Below, piece by piece: positions 36,761 to 45,971 of a DNA stretch of 64,000 nt. This stretch comes from Flavobacterium fluviatile (GTDB taxonomy: Bacteria; Bacteroidota; Bacteroidia; Flavobacteriales; Flavobacteriaceae). The notes beneath the pieces were generated by a model that worked only from the letters and a program-made list of their open reading frames with translations, was not told where the DNA came from and made no database searches. The stretch's first letter is position 1; each line of letters begins with the position of its first letter. Where the stretch lies: the NCBI RefSeq assembly GCF_010645065.1, contig NZ_JAADZW010000005.1, positions 62,001 through 126,000 on the forward strand, in the 5' to 3' direction. Made by a program: the position numbers and the translations under genes.

Positions 36761-37648
36761 TTAATCGATTGCTCTTTTTGTTATATCTCCAAAAGCATCA
36801 ACTCTTCTGTCTCTGAAAAACGGCCAGTTCTGACGTACATTTTCCTGTAAATCCAGATCGACTTCAGCGATTAAAATTTCTTCCTGATCGTGTGAGGCCT
36901 GTGCTAAAATTTCTCCTTGGGGACCGGCAATAAATGAAGCTCCCCAAAACTGAATTCCGTCAGTACCATCTATATATTGTTCCAGGCCAATTCGGTTTGC
37001 AGCAGCAACAAAAACACCATTTGCAACAGCATGTCCTTTCATCACATTCATCCAGGCACCATATTGGTTTTCACCATATTGCTCTTTTTCTTTTGGATGC
37101 CATCCGATTGCTGTAGGGTAAAACAGTACTTCAGCACCTTTTAAAGCTGTAATACGTGCAGCTTCCGGATACCATTGATCCCAGCAGATAAGTGTTCCCA
37201 CAGTCCCTTTTTTGGTCTCAATTGCCTGAAAACCCAAATCGCCCGGAGTAAAATAAAATTTTTCATAAAAATGCGGATCGTCCGGAATATGCATTTTACG
37301 GTATAAACCTGCTTCAGTTCCGTCAGTATCAATAATGTAGGCGCTGTTATGGTAAATACCGGCCATTCTTTTTTCGAAAAAAGGAACTATAATTACAACT
37401 CCCAGTTCTTTTGCTAATTCGCTAAAAGCAATAAAGGAAGTGCTGTAAAGAGGTTCTGCTAAAGCAAAATTATCTACATCTTCGCTTTGGCAGAAATAAT
37501 GACTACTGTATAATTCAGGTAAAAGGATAACTTCGGCTCCTTTATTGGCAGCATCTTTTACCCAGCTGATACATTTCTTAAGATTATTTTCGGCAACGTC
37601 ATTAAGGTTTAGCTGAACAACGGCTATTTTATATTTTCTTTTCGGCAT
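36761..37648 (-). CDS. aguB: Carbon-nitrogen hydrolase, likely N-carbamoylputrescine amidase
   Basis: A 295-residue nitrilase-superfamily enzyme with the Glu-Lys-Cys triad: EVILLPELYSSHYFC (Glu45), LYRKMHIPDDPHFYEKFYFT (Lys near 124) and VGTLICWDQWYPEAAR (Cys near 160). HIPDDPHFYEKFYFTPGD and the length match N-carbamoylputrescine amidases, which release putrescine, CO2 and ammonia. The agmatine deiminase gene lies 1.9 kb away with only the OmpA gene between. I use the ATG at 37648 (MPKRKYKIAVVQ). The 34-residue extension of the longer frame covers the promoter. Confidence 0.92.
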   Translation of the reverse strand: MPKRKYKIAVVQLNLNDVAENNLKKCISWVKDAANKGAEVILLPELYSSHYFCQSEDVDNFALAEPLYSTSFIAFSELAKELGVVIIVPFFEKRMAGIYHNSAYIIDTDGTEAGLYRKMHIPDDPHFYEKFYFTPGDLGFQAIETKKGTVGTLICWDQWYPEAARITALKGAEVLFYPTAIGWHPKEKEQYGENQYGAWMNVMKGHAVANGVFVAAANRIGLEQYIDGTDGIQFWGASFIAGPQGEILAQASHDQEEILIAEVDLDLQENVRQNWPFFRDRRVDAFGDITKRAID

Positions 37649-37667
37649 GACATAATGTTTTAGAGTG

Positions 37668-37699
37668 CAAAAATAGTAATTTTTTAGCCGATTGACAAA
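37668..37699 (-). promoter_or_regulatory. aguB promoter (TTTG-N20-TATTTTTG)
   Basis: On the minus strand TTTG (37699-37696), a 20-nt spacer and TATTTTTG (37675-37668), 19 nt before the ATG at 37648. Confidence 0.75.
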
Positions 37700-38043
37700 A
37701 GGCAGTATCTGGTTCTGCTCATGAGAAAAATGTGCAAAAAAAATCAACAAATAGATTAGCGATCTTTGATATTTAAAAGCTGTTCAAATTGTATTTATTA
37801 TTAAGGTATGCTAATATTATTTTTGATTTTTACTTTACAGAAACCATTTTTTTGAACTAATCAGATTCTGTGTATTTCAAAATCAAAAAAATAATCTCTT
37901 TGTTTTTGGCATAATCATTGTCTATTTTTATGACCTGATTTCAAAGATGATTTTTAGCCTGCTTTATTTAAAATACAGCTTTGGTAATTAATATTTGAGA
38001 TTAGTATAGAATTTTTTAATGACAAAACGACTTATATATTATT
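37700..38043. other. AT-rich intergenic region upstream of lon
   Basis: A 344-bp gap with no credible gene. A TATTTTTG at 37818-37825 is too far from lon (218 nt) to be judged. Nothing close to the lon ATG matches the usual promoter well, so lon may use a stress-type sigma factor or a distant start site. No hairpin of note is seen. Confidence 0.35.
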
Positions 38044-40497
38044 ATGTCAAACCATAAAATACTTACTATTGACAATCTGTCACTTCAGGAATTTGACTCA
38101 GAGGCAGAATTAATTCCATTATTAACTCCGGAAGACGAGGAGGAAATGAACAATGAACAGCTTCCGGTTTCGCTTCCAATTTTGCCTTTAAGAAATACCG
38201 TTTTATTTCCTGGTGTTGTTATTCCGATTTCTGCCGGAAGAGACAAATCAATAAAATTGATAAATGATGCCAATGCCGGCGGAAAAATTATTGGTGTAGT
38301 TTCTCAAATTAATGAAGAAGATGAAGATCCGTCTAAGGAGGATATCCATAAAATTGGTACCGTTGCCAGAATTCTTCGTGTTCTAAAAATGCCTGATGGA
38401 AATGTCACAGTTATTTTACAAGGAAAAAAACGATTCGAGATTAATGAAGTTGTTTCAGAAGAGCCTTATTTAACTGCAACCATAAAAGAAGTTTCAGAAG
38501 AACGTCCTGTTGATAATGATACCGAATTTACTGCTATTTTAGATTCTGTAAAAGAATTAGCAATTCAGATTATTAAGGAAAGCCCGAACATTCCATCAGA
38601 AGCTACCTTTGCTATTAAAAACATTGAAAGCCAATCGTTTTTAATCAATTTTGTTTCTTCGAATATGAATTTATCCGTAAAAGAAAAACAAGGACTTTTA
38701 TCGATAAACGGATTAAAAGAACGTGCTTTAGAAACGTTACGTTATATGAATATTGAGCTTCAGAAATTAGAACTGAAGAATGACATCCAGTCAAAGGTTC
38801 GTTTTGATTTAGATCAGCAACAGCGTGAATATTTTCTTCATCAGCAAATGAAAACCATTCAGGAAGAACTGGGAGGCGTTTCACAGGAAGAAGAAATGGA
38901 TGAAATGGGGCAGAAAGCGAAAACCAAAAAATGGGATGAAAAAACGCAGAAACATTTCGAAAAAGAATTATCAAAAATGCGCAGAATGAATCCACAGTCG
39001 CCTGACTTTGGGATTCAGAGGAATTATCTGGAGTTATTTTTGGAATTGCCATGGGGTGAATATTCCAAGGATAAATTTGATTTAAAATTTGCTCAGAAAG
39101 TATTAGATAAAGATCATTTCGGATTAGACGAAGTTAAGAAAAGAATGATTGAACATTTGGCTGTTCTGAAACTTCGTAACGATATGAAATCGCCAATTAT
39201 TTGTTTAACCGGGCCTCCGGGTGTTGGTAAAACATCTATTGGACGTTCTGTTGCAGAGGCATTAGGGCGAGAATATGTACGCATCTCATTAGGTGGTTTA
39301 CGTGACGAAGCAGAAATTCGCGGACACAGAAAAACATATATCGGAGCAATGCCCGGAAGAATTATTCAAAGTTTGAAAAAAGCAGGAACTTCAAATCCTG
39401 TTTTTATTCTGGATGAAATCGATAAATTATCCAGCGGAAACAGTGGTGACCCTTCATCAGCCTTATTAGAAGTCTTAGATCCGGAGCAAAACAATGCTTT
39501 TTATGATAATTTCCTTGAAATGGGTTATGACCTGTCGAAGGTTATGTTTATTGCAACTTCAAATAACATGGGAGCCATCCAGCCGGCATTACGTGACAGA
39601 ATGGAAGTGATTAAGATGTCAGGCTATACTATTGAGGAAAAAGTAGAAATTGCCAAAAGACATCTTTTTCCAAAACAACTAGAAGCTCACGGATTAACCG
39701 CTAAGGATTTAACAATTGGTAAAAAGCAACTGGAAAAAATTGTTGAGGGTTACACGCGTGAATCCGGTGTTCGTAACTTAGAAACTAAGATAGCTCAGGT
39801 AATCCGTAACGCAGCAAAAGCTGTAGCAATGGAGGAGGAATACAACAAAAAAGTTACAGATGTAGATATTGTAAAAGTTTTAGGTGTTCCAAGGTTAGAG
39901 CGCGATAAATACGAAAATAATGATGTTGCGGGAGTGGTTACAGGTCTTGCATGGACAAGCGTTGGAGGTGATATTTTATTTATCGAATCTTTGATTTCTG
40001 AGGGAAAAGGTTCTTTGAGCATTACAGGAAATCTCGGTAATGTAATGAAAGAATCCGCTACAATTGCTTTAGAATATATTAAAGCCAATGCAAAAAAGCT
40101 CGGACTTGATCAATCTTTGTTCCAAAAATATAATATCCACCTGCACGTTCCTGAAGGTGCAACACCAAAAGATGGTCCAAGCGCAGGTATTGCAATGCTG
40201 ACTTCTCTTGTTTCTTTGCTAACACAAAAGAGAGTAAAGAAAAGCCTGGCCATGACCGGTGAGATTACGCTTCGGGGAAAAGTTTTGCCGGTTGGCGGAA
40301 TAAAAGAGAAAATTTTAGCGGCCAAAAGAGCGGGTATTAAAGAAATTATCCTGTGCCACGAAAATAAATCGGATGTTGATGAAATCAAAGCAGAATATTT
40401 AGAAGGCCTTACTTTTCATTATGTAAAAGAAATGAGTGAAGTGTTGACTTTAGCATTAACGGATCAAAATGTAAAGAATGCTAAGGCTTTGAAATAA
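38044..40497 (+). CDS. lon: ATP-dependent protease Lon
   Basis: An 817-residue AAA+ serine protease degrading damaged and regulatory proteins. N-terminal LAN domain (LPILPLRNTVLFPGVVIPIS, ~45-250), coiled-coil linker, AAA+ domain with Walker A GPPGVGKTSIGRSVAEALG and FILDEIDKLS, and the protease domain with Ser713 in PKDGPSAGIAM and Lys756 in GGIKEKILAAKRAG forming the Ser-Lys dyad. The first ~40 residues before LPILPLR are an acidic extension common in Bacteroidetes Lon. It converges on recQ across a shared terminator. Confidence 0.97.
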   Translation: MSNHKILTIDNLSLQEFDSEAELIPLLTPEDEEEMNNEQLPVSLPILPLRNTVLFPGVVIPISAGRDKSIKLINDANAGGKIIGVVSQINEEDEDPSKEDIHKIGTVARILRVLKMPDGNVTVILQGKKRFEINEVVSEEPYLTATIKEVSEERPVDNDTEFTAILDSVKELAIQIIKESPNIPSEATFAIKNIESQSFLINFVSSNMNLSVKEKQGLLSINGLKERALETLRYMNIELQKLELKNDIQSKVRFDLDQQQREYFLHQQMKTIQEELGGVSQEEEMDEMGQKAKTKKWDEKTQKHFEKELSKMRRMNPQSPDFGIQRNYLELFLELPWGEYSKDKFDLKFAQKVLDKDHFGLDEVKKRMIEHLAVLKLRNDMKSPIICLTGPPGVGKTSIGRSVAEALGREYVRISLGGLRDEAEIRGHRKTYIGAMPGRIIQSLKKAGTSNPVFILDEIDKLSSGNSGDPSSALLEVLDPEQNNAFYDNFLEMGYDLSKVMFIATSNNMGAIQPALRDRMEVIKMSGYTIEEKVEIAKRHLFPKQLEAHGLTAKDLTIGKKQLEKIVEGYTRESGVRNLETKIAQVIRNAAKAVAMEEEYNKKVTDVDIVKVLGVPRLERDKYENNDVAGVVTGLAWTSVGGDILFIESLISEGKGSLSITGNLGNVMKESATIALEYIKANAKKLGLDQSLFQKYNIHLHVPEGATPKDGPSAGIAMLTSLVSLLTQKRVKKSLAMTGEITLRGKVLPVGGIKEKILAAKRAGIKEIILCHENKSDVDEIKAEYLEGLTFHYVKEMSEVLTLALTDQNVKNAKALK

Positions 40498-40528
40498 AAC
40501 ATCAGTCATAAATTCCAAAAATAAAAAA

Positions 40529-40573
40529 AATCCAAAATCCAATTTGAATAATCAGATTGGATTTTGGATTTTT
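40529..40573. terminator. Bidirectional terminator between lon and recQ
   Basis: AATCCAAAATCCAAT and ATTGGATTTTGGATT form a 15-bp perfect stem, with an A run before it and a T run after it, serving both converging genes. Confidence 0.92.
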
Positions 40574-40592
40574 ATTGAGTTCTATTTGACTA

Positions 40593-42701
40593 TTATTGTT
40601 TGTTTCTTTCAAGTACTGCCAGGCCAAATCTAATTTTTTCGTATCCCATTTTTTCTTCAAAATAATCAAAATAGGGTTTTAGAGCATTTGGATTTTCAAG
40701 ATCTATTTGAGCTTTTCCCAATAATGATACTTCCTCATCTGAAACAAACTGGCCGGCATCAATATCGACTCCATCCAGGTATAATTTTGCCAAATGTGAA
40801 ATTACAGTTGATAGGCTTAAATTTCTTTTTTCGGCAATTTCTTCAACACTAACTCCATTTTGAAATAATTCTAAAGTTGCTTTGTATGTGCTTTCTTTTT
40901 TAGTTTTCGTATTTGTTTTTTTGTTCTTTTGAAATGCTATAATGGCATTAATAAATTCAGCACCGTATTTTTCCAGTTTAGCTTTTCCAACTCCATCAAT
41001 AGCAAGAAATTCTTCTTCACTCATTGGGCGAATGGTTTCCATTTGTCTCAATGCGGCGTCACTAAAAATTACATAGGCAGGAACATCATCTTCTTTGGAA
41101 ATTTCATAGCGCAATTTTCGAAGTGTTTCAAATAATGAATTTGCAGCAGGTTTTATTTTTGTTTCCTTGATTTCTTTTTTATCAACTACTTTTTTAACTA
41201 CAGTTGTCAGTTTTACTTTTTCACCTTCAAACAAAACTTTTTTAGCGAAAGTCGTCAGCAAAATTCTATGATGCTGATGAAACGCAATTTCACAGTATCC
41301 TAAGTTTATTAACTGAATCAAATATTGATTCCAGTCGTACCAGGAAATATCAGCTCCGATGCCGTAGGTTTTTAACTCCTGATATTTTTTTTCGTAAATA
41401 TAAGCGTTTTTTGAACCTCTTAGGAAATCAATAATTACAGCTAAAGGCTCAGATTCCTTTAAACGGGTAATGGCTGATAAAGCTTTCTGTGCTAAAATTG
41501 TTCCGTCGAAGAATGTTGGCGGATTTTTGCAAATATCACAATTGCCACAATCCTCAGTCACCAGTTCGCCAAAATAAGAGAGCAGTATTTTCCTTCTGCA
41601 GCTCAAAGCATCGGCATATTGCTTCATTCGCTCTAATTTTGCCAGCTGTACATCAGAATTTAAACCTTCTGAGGCAAATTTCTGCAACTGGATTACATCC
41701 GCATAACTTTCGAATAAAACCGTTTCTGCTGGCAATCCGTCACGGCCTGCGCGTCCAATTTCCTGATAATATCCTTCAATATTTTTTGGAAGATTATAAT
41801 GAATTACCCAACGAACATTTGATTTGTCAATTCCCATTCCGAAAGCAATTGTTGCACAAATTACCTGACAATCATCATTTATAAACTCATCCTGGGTTTT
41901 AGCCCGGATCTTATTATCCAGACCGGCATGGTATGCTTTTGCAGTAATGCCATTTTTTTTCAGTTTTTCAGCTAATTCTTCCGTAGTTTTTCTGCTGAGG
42001 CAATAAATTATACCGGATTCATTTGGTTTGTTTGCTACAAAATCAATTATTTGTTTTACACGATCAAGTGCCGGACGGACTTCGAGGCTTAGATTTTTTC
42101 TGTCAAATGAAGCTATAAAACTTTTAGAGTTTTTTAAGTTCAATTGCTTTGTAATATCAGTGCGTGTTGCTTTATCAGCTGTAGCGGTCAAAGCAAGAAT
42201 TGGGGTAGAAGGGAAGCGGTTTTTTAAATAGCCCAAATTGGTATAAGCCGGACGAAAATCATGTCCCCAGGACGAAATGCAGTGCGCTTCGTCAATGGCA
42301 ATCAGGCTGATAGTTAATTCGTTAAAAACAACATCCAGATATGACAAGCTTTCAGGAGCGATGTAAACAAGTTTAAAGTTATTTGATTTTAAATTGTCAA
42401 TATAAAATTGCTGTTCTTCAGCTGACTGGCTGCTGTTTATGTAACAAGCTGAAATCCCATTGGTTTTTAAACTGTCAACCTGATCTTTCATCAGGGCAAT
42501 CAATGGAGAAATAACAATTGTAATTCCTGGTAAAATTAAAGCCGGGAGCTGAAAACATATTGATTTTCCTCCTCCCGTGGGCATAATGGCAAGTGTATCC
42601 TGACCTGATAATATAGTATTTATGATATTTTCCTGATTGGGTCTGAATTTTTCAAAACCAAAGTTTTCTTTTAGTCTGGCGTGTAATATTTCTGAATTCA
42701 T
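40593..42701 (-). CDS. recQ: ATP-dependent DNA helicase RecQ
   Basis: A 702-residue 3'-5' helicase of recombination and fork repair. Helicase motifs: MPTGGGKSICFQLPAL (I), IDEAHCISSWGHDFRP (II), ALTATAD (III), IHYNLPKNIEGYYQEIGRAG (V-VI). Then RecQ-Zn with CRRKILLSYFGE ... DCGNCDICKNPP (four Cys), a winged helix, and an HRDC domain (~525-600). A C-terminal helix-turn-helix-like part (VEEIAEKRNLSLSTVISHLA) follows HRDC, as in longer RecQ proteins. A TATATTTG box lies 17 nt before the start. Confidence 0.96.
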   Translation of the reverse strand: MNSEILHARLKENFGFEKFRPNQENIINTILSGQDTLAIMPTGGGKSICFQLPALILPGITIVISPLIALMKDQVDSLKTNGISACYINSSQSAEEQQFYIDNLKSNNFKLVYIAPESLSYLDVVFNELTISLIAIDEAHCISSWGHDFRPAYTNLGYLKNRFPSTPILALTATADKATRTDITKQLNLKNSKSFIASFDRKNLSLEVRPALDRVKQIIDFVANKPNESGIIYCLSRKTTEELAEKLKKNGITAKAYHAGLDNKIRAKTQDEFINDDCQVICATIAFGMGIDKSNVRWVIHYNLPKNIEGYYQEIGRAGRDGLPAETVLFESYADVIQLQKFASEGLNSDVQLAKLERMKQYADALSCRRKILLSYFGELVTEDCGNCDICKNPPTFFDGTILAQKALSAITRLKESEPLAVIIDFLRGSKNAYIYEKKYQELKTYGIGADISWYDWNQYLIQLINLGYCEIAFHQHHRILLTTFAKKVLFEGEKVKLTTVVKKVVDKKEIKETKIKPAANSLFETLRKLRYEISKEDDVPAYVIFSDAALRQMETIRPMSEEEFLAIDGVGKAKLEKYGAEFINAIIAFQKNKKTNTKTKKESTYKATLELFQNGVSVEEIAEKRNLSLSTVISHLAKLYLDGVDIDAGQFVSDEEVSLLGKAQIDLENPNALKPYFDYFEEKMGYEKIRFGLAVLERNKQ

Positions 42702-42789
42702 TTGGCTTATATTTTTTTCAAATATAAAATAAAAAATAATATTTTTCTTATAAATTGATTTTTCTTTACATTTTGTCGATCAAGAAGTA

Positions 42790-42820
42790 ATAAAAAAAGG
42801 AACCCGAATTGAGCTCCTTT
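42790..42820 (-). terminator. Terminator of the acidic-protein/DHS-like unit
   Basis: On the minus strand GGAGCTC-aattc-GGGTTCC (two G-T pairs) is followed by TTTTTTT. Confidence 0.7.
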
Positions 42821-42842
42821 AATTTATTATAAAATAAATGAA

Positions 42843-43250
42843 TTAATCTTCATCATCATCTTCGTCATCGTCATCAGAAACATCATCCTTATCTTCATCA
42901 TCATCTTCCTCATCTCCACCGTCTGCATCAGGTTTGTCCAGATTATCATCTTCATCTTCATCGTCACTATCATCTTCAAGATCAAGACCTTTTACTGGTT
43001 CGATTGTGTCAACATCAAGATCCATGTCATCATCTTCATCATAATTCTCGATTCTGTCAGCAAGTTTAGTACTAATTTTTACTAAATAAATAGTGTCTTC
43101 TGTACGAACTTCAACAGCTTCGACTAATTCGTTTTTAGCATTTCTGAAACGAATAACATCCGAATCATCATAACCATCAGGAAATTTTTCCACCAAAAGG
43201 TTCAAAATTTCGTTAGTAAGTTTGGCGTAGTCTACTATAACTCTTTTCAT
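42843..43250 (-). CDS. Small protein with extreme acidic C-terminal tail
   Basis: A 135-residue protein. Residues 1-75 are a compact domain (MKRVIVDYAKLTNEILNLLV, FPDGYDDSDVIRFRNAKNEL, IYLVKISTKLADRIENY). Residues ~75-135 are nearly pure Asp/Glu (DDSDDEDEDDNLD and similar). I do not recognise a function; similar proteins are conserved in flavobacteria. It starts 7 bp after the DHS-like stop, so the two are certainly co-transcribed. A polyanionic tail beside a polyamine gene might bind polyamines or basic proteins, which is speculation. Confidence 0.85.
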   Translation of the reverse strand: MKRVIVDYAKLTNEILNLLVEKFPDGYDDSDVIRFRNAKNELVEAVEVRTEDTIYLVKISTKLADRIENYDEDDDMDLDVDTIEPVKGLDLEDDSDDEDEDDNLDKPDADGGDEEDDDEDKDDVSDDDDEDDDED

Positions 43251-43257
43251 AAATATC

Positions 43258-44226
43258 CTATAAATCTAATAAATAAGCAAAAATTAACGGAGCAACAATC
43301 GTAGCATCCGACTCAATGATAAATTTAGGGGTGTTGATGTCTAATTTACCCCAGGTAATTTTTTCGTTTGGAACAGCCCCGGAATAAGAACCATAACTTG
43401 TTGTCGAATCAGAAATCTGGCAAAAATAGCTCCAAAACGGAACATCATGCATTTCCATATCCTGATACAGCATTGGTACTACACAAATAGGGAAGTCTCC
43501 TGCGATACCACCACCGATTTGAAAGAAACCAATTCCGTTTTCACTGTTTTTTGTATACCAGTCAGCAAGGAATGTCATGTATTCAATACCGGATTTCATG
43601 GTAGAAGCTTTCAAGTCTCCTTTGATAACGTATGAAGCAAAAATATTTCCCATGGTGCTGTCTTCCCATCCAGGAACAATAATAGGTAAATTTTTCTCAG
43701 CAGCAGCATACATCCAGCTGTCTTTTAAATCAATTTCGTAATATTCTTCCAAAACACCCGATAGTAACATTTTATACATGAACTCATGCGGAAAATAACG
43801 TTCTCCTTTATCATCTGCATCTTTCCAGATTTTGTAAATGTGTTTTTGTAAACGACGGAATGCTTCATGCTCAGGGATACAAGTGTCTGTAACACGATTT
43901 AATCCTCTTTCAAGTAAGGCCCATTCGTCTTCCGGTGTTAAATCACGATAGTTTGGCACTCTTTCGTAATGAGAGTGCGCAACTAAGTTCATAATGTCTT
44001 CTTCTAAGTTAGCTCCGGTACATGAAATAATCTGAACTTTATCCTGTCTGATTATTTCAGCAAAAATTTTACCAATTTCTGCTGTACTCATTGCGCCAGC
44101 CATACTTACCAGCATTTTAGCTCCGTTTGCCAATTGCTGTTCGTAGGCTTTTGCAGCATCAACGAGGGCAGCAGAGTTAAAGTGTAAGTAATGTTTTTCA
44201 ATAAACTGACTGATTGGTCCTTTCAT
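43258..44226 (-). CDS. Deoxyhypusine synthase-like protein
   Basis: A 322-residue protein of the deoxyhypusine synthase family. The NAD-binding and active-site pattern is present: LVSMAGAMSTAEIG, IISCTGANLEEDI, ENGIGFFQIGGGIAGDFPIC, and the catalytic Lys294 in EKITWGKLD (the eukaryotic enzyme has the equivalent Lys in SWGK). Eukaryotic DHS modifies eIF5A using spermidine. Bacteria lack eIF5A, and bacterial members include homospermidine-synthase-like enzymes. It is followed by the acidic protein and preceded by arginine decarboxylase on the same strand, tying it to polyamine metabolism. Confidence 0.9.
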   Translation of the reverse strand: MKGPISQFIEKHYLHFNSAALVDAAKAYEQQLANGAKMLVSMAGAMSTAEIGKIFAEIIRQDKVQIISCTGANLEEDIMNLVAHSHYERVPNYRDLTPEDEWALLERGLNRVTDTCIPEHEAFRRLQKHIYKIWKDADDKGERYFPHEFMYKMLLSGVLEEYYEIDLKDSWMYAAAEKNLPIIVPGWEDSTMGNIFASYVIKGDLKASTMKSGIEYMTFLADWYTKNSENGIGFFQIGGGIAGDFPICVVPMLYQDMEMHDVPFWSYFCQISDSTTSYGSYSGAVPNEKITWGKLDINTPKFIIESDATIVAPLIFAYLLDL

Positions 44227-44328
44227 TTTTTTGTTTTTTTTTGTTTTTTTGAATTAAAAGTTTAACCTTTTGGGGATACTGCAAATTAATAATTTTATAG
44301 CTATTAACTTTTAATTTGCAGATTTTTT

Positions 44329-45732
44329 TTATGCTTTTTTGGTGTAGCCTAAAATTTTTAGAACATCGTCAGAAGTTTGCTGTTCAGAGAAAACTTCAGT
44401 TGCTAAAATTCCGTTTTCATCACGGTCAATCAGAATATGTTTAGGCTGCGGAATCAGACAGTGGTGCAAACCTCCATATCCTCCAATAGTTTCCTGATAG
44501 GCTCCAGTATTGAAGAAACCAATATACAAAGGCTTTTCTTTGTTGTATTTAGGAAGATAAATAGCATTCATGTTTTGTTCAGAATTGTAATAGTCATCAC
44601 TATCACAAGTTAATCCTCCCAACAAAACGCGTTCGTAGGTGTCGTTCCAGCGATTTACCGCCAGCATGATAAACCGTTTGTTAATCGCCCATGTATCAGG
44701 TAATGTAGTAATGAAAGACGAGTCAATCATGTTCCATTTTTCTCTGTCATTTTGCTGTTTCTGATATAAAATCTGATAAATAGCACCACCGCTTTCACCC
44801 ACAGTAAATGATCCAAATTCAGTAAAAATATTCGGGACATCAACTTCTGCTTCGTCACAGGCAATTTTAATCTGATTGATAATTTCGTCAATCATGTACT
44901 GATAATCGTATTCAAATGCAAGTGAATTTTTAATAGGGAAACCACCCCCGATGTTCAGTCCGTCAAGACTAGGACATTCTCTCTTAAGTGCTATGTAAAC
45001 TTTGATACATTTTACAAGCTCATTCCAGTAATATGCTGTATCGTTGATTCCGGTATTAATGAAAAAGTGAAGCATTTTAAGCTCTAATTTATCATTTTCC
45101 TGAATTTGTTTTTTGTAGAAAGAAACGATGTTTTTATACCCGATACCTAATCTTGACGTATAAAACTCAAATTTTGGTTCTTCCTCTGCAGCAATACGGA
45201 TCCCGATTTTGAATTTTCCTTTAATTTCTCCCTGAAGCAAATCAAGCTCTTCGTAGTTGTCAATAATCGGAATGGTATTTTTATGACCGTTATTGATTAA
45301 TCGTGCAATATTCGTAATATATTCGTCTCTTTTGAATCCGTTGCAGATTACATACGTGCTTTTGTTGATTTTGCCGTTTTCCAGTAAATTCTCTACAATA
45401 TTAATATCAAACGCAGATGATGTTTCGACGTGAATATTGTTTTTGAAAGCCTCATTCATTATGTATTCAAAATGAGAACTTTTTGTGCAATAGCAGTAGT
45501 AATACTTAGCATCGTATTTGTTCTTTTCCATTGATTTTCTGAACCAGGCTTTTGCCTTGTTGATATTTTCAGAAATCTGTGGTAAATAGGTAAATTTTAA
45601 AGGAGTTCCATACTGTTCAACCAATTTCATCAAATCGATATTGTGAAATAATAAGTTGTCTTTGTTCAGTTTGAACTCTTCCTGAGGGAAATAGTATGTT
45701 TGATTGATTAAGTCAGAATATTTTGTATTCAT
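44329..45732 (-). CDS. speA: Biosynthetic-type arginine decarboxylase (PLP fold III)
   Basis: A 467-residue fold-type III PLP decarboxylase making agmatine from arginine. The PLP lysine lies in YYYCYCTKSSHFEYIMNEAF (~77-96), followed by VETSSAFDINIVENLL. The glycine-rich phosphate loop is GLNIGGGFPIKNS, and FGSFTVGESGGAIYQ and TCDSDDYYN (catalytic Cys-Asp region) come near the C-terminus. It is shorter than E. coli SpeA (~630 aa) and belongs to a compact Bacteroidetes group, so diaminopimelate/ornithine-type substrates are not fully excluded. A promoter and a 59-codon Arg-rich ORF lie in its leader. Confidence 0.85.
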   Translation of the reverse strand: MNTKYSDLINQTYYFPQEEFKLNKDNLLFHNIDLMKLVEQYGTPLKFTYLPQISENINKAKAWFRKSMEKNKYDAKYYYCYCTKSSHFEYIMNEAFKNNIHVETSSAFDINIVENLLENGKINKSTYVICNGFKRDEYITNIARLINNGHKNTIPIIDNYEELDLLQGEIKGKFKIGIRIAAEEEPKFEFYTSRLGIGYKNIVSFYKKQIQENDKLELKMLHFFINTGINDTAYYWNELVKCIKVYIALKRECPSLDGLNIGGGFPIKNSLAFEYDYQYMIDEIINQIKIACDEAEVDVPNIFTEFGSFTVGESGGAIYQILYQKQQNDREKWNMIDSSFITTLPDTWAINKRFIMLAVNRWNDTYERVLLGGLTCDSDDYYNSEQNMNAIYLPKYNKEKPLYIGFFNTGAYQETIGGYGGLHHCLIPQPKHILIDRDENGILATEVFSEQQTSDDVLKILGYTKKA

Positions 45733-45786
45733 TTAGTCCAATATTTAGAATGTATTTTAATTTAGTAACGTCTCTAAATCTTCAAT

Positions 45787-45966
45787 TCAGACCCTGATAT
45801 TGGCAAATATAATTTCCAGTTTTTCATGTTCTGCCTTTGAACATAAAAAAATGTCCAGACAAAACGGACTTCTGCTATTGTAAAAACGGTTCAACATCCT
45901 TAATAAAGAACTATTGAGGCGGTTTCTGTAAGAGCTGAAATGTCTTTGTCTGCTGTTTGTTTTCAT
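45787..45966 (-). CDS. Arg-rich 59-codon ORF in the speA leader (candidate leader peptide)
   Basis: The ATG at 45966 opens a frame MKTNSRQRHFSSYRNRLNSS..., ending with TGA at 45787, 54 nt before the speA start. Eight of 59 residues are Arg, seven of them in the first 32. A consensus promoter ends 5 nt before this ATG, so the ORF would be the first thing on the speA mRNA and would be read leaderless. No domain or signal peptide is visible. Its position and composition recall amino-acid- or polyamine-sensing leader peptides; it might instead be a chance ORF in a 5' untranslated region. Confidence 0.45.
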   Translation of the reverse strand: MKTNSRQRHFSSYRNRLNSSLLRMLNRFYNSRSPFCLDIFLCSKAEHEKLEIIFANIRV

Positions 45967-45971
45967 TGTGG

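Noticed and set aside
42849..42960. Simple-sequence (GAT/TCA) repeat as a microsatellite
   Set aside because: It is explained by Asp/Glu codons of the acidic protein tail.
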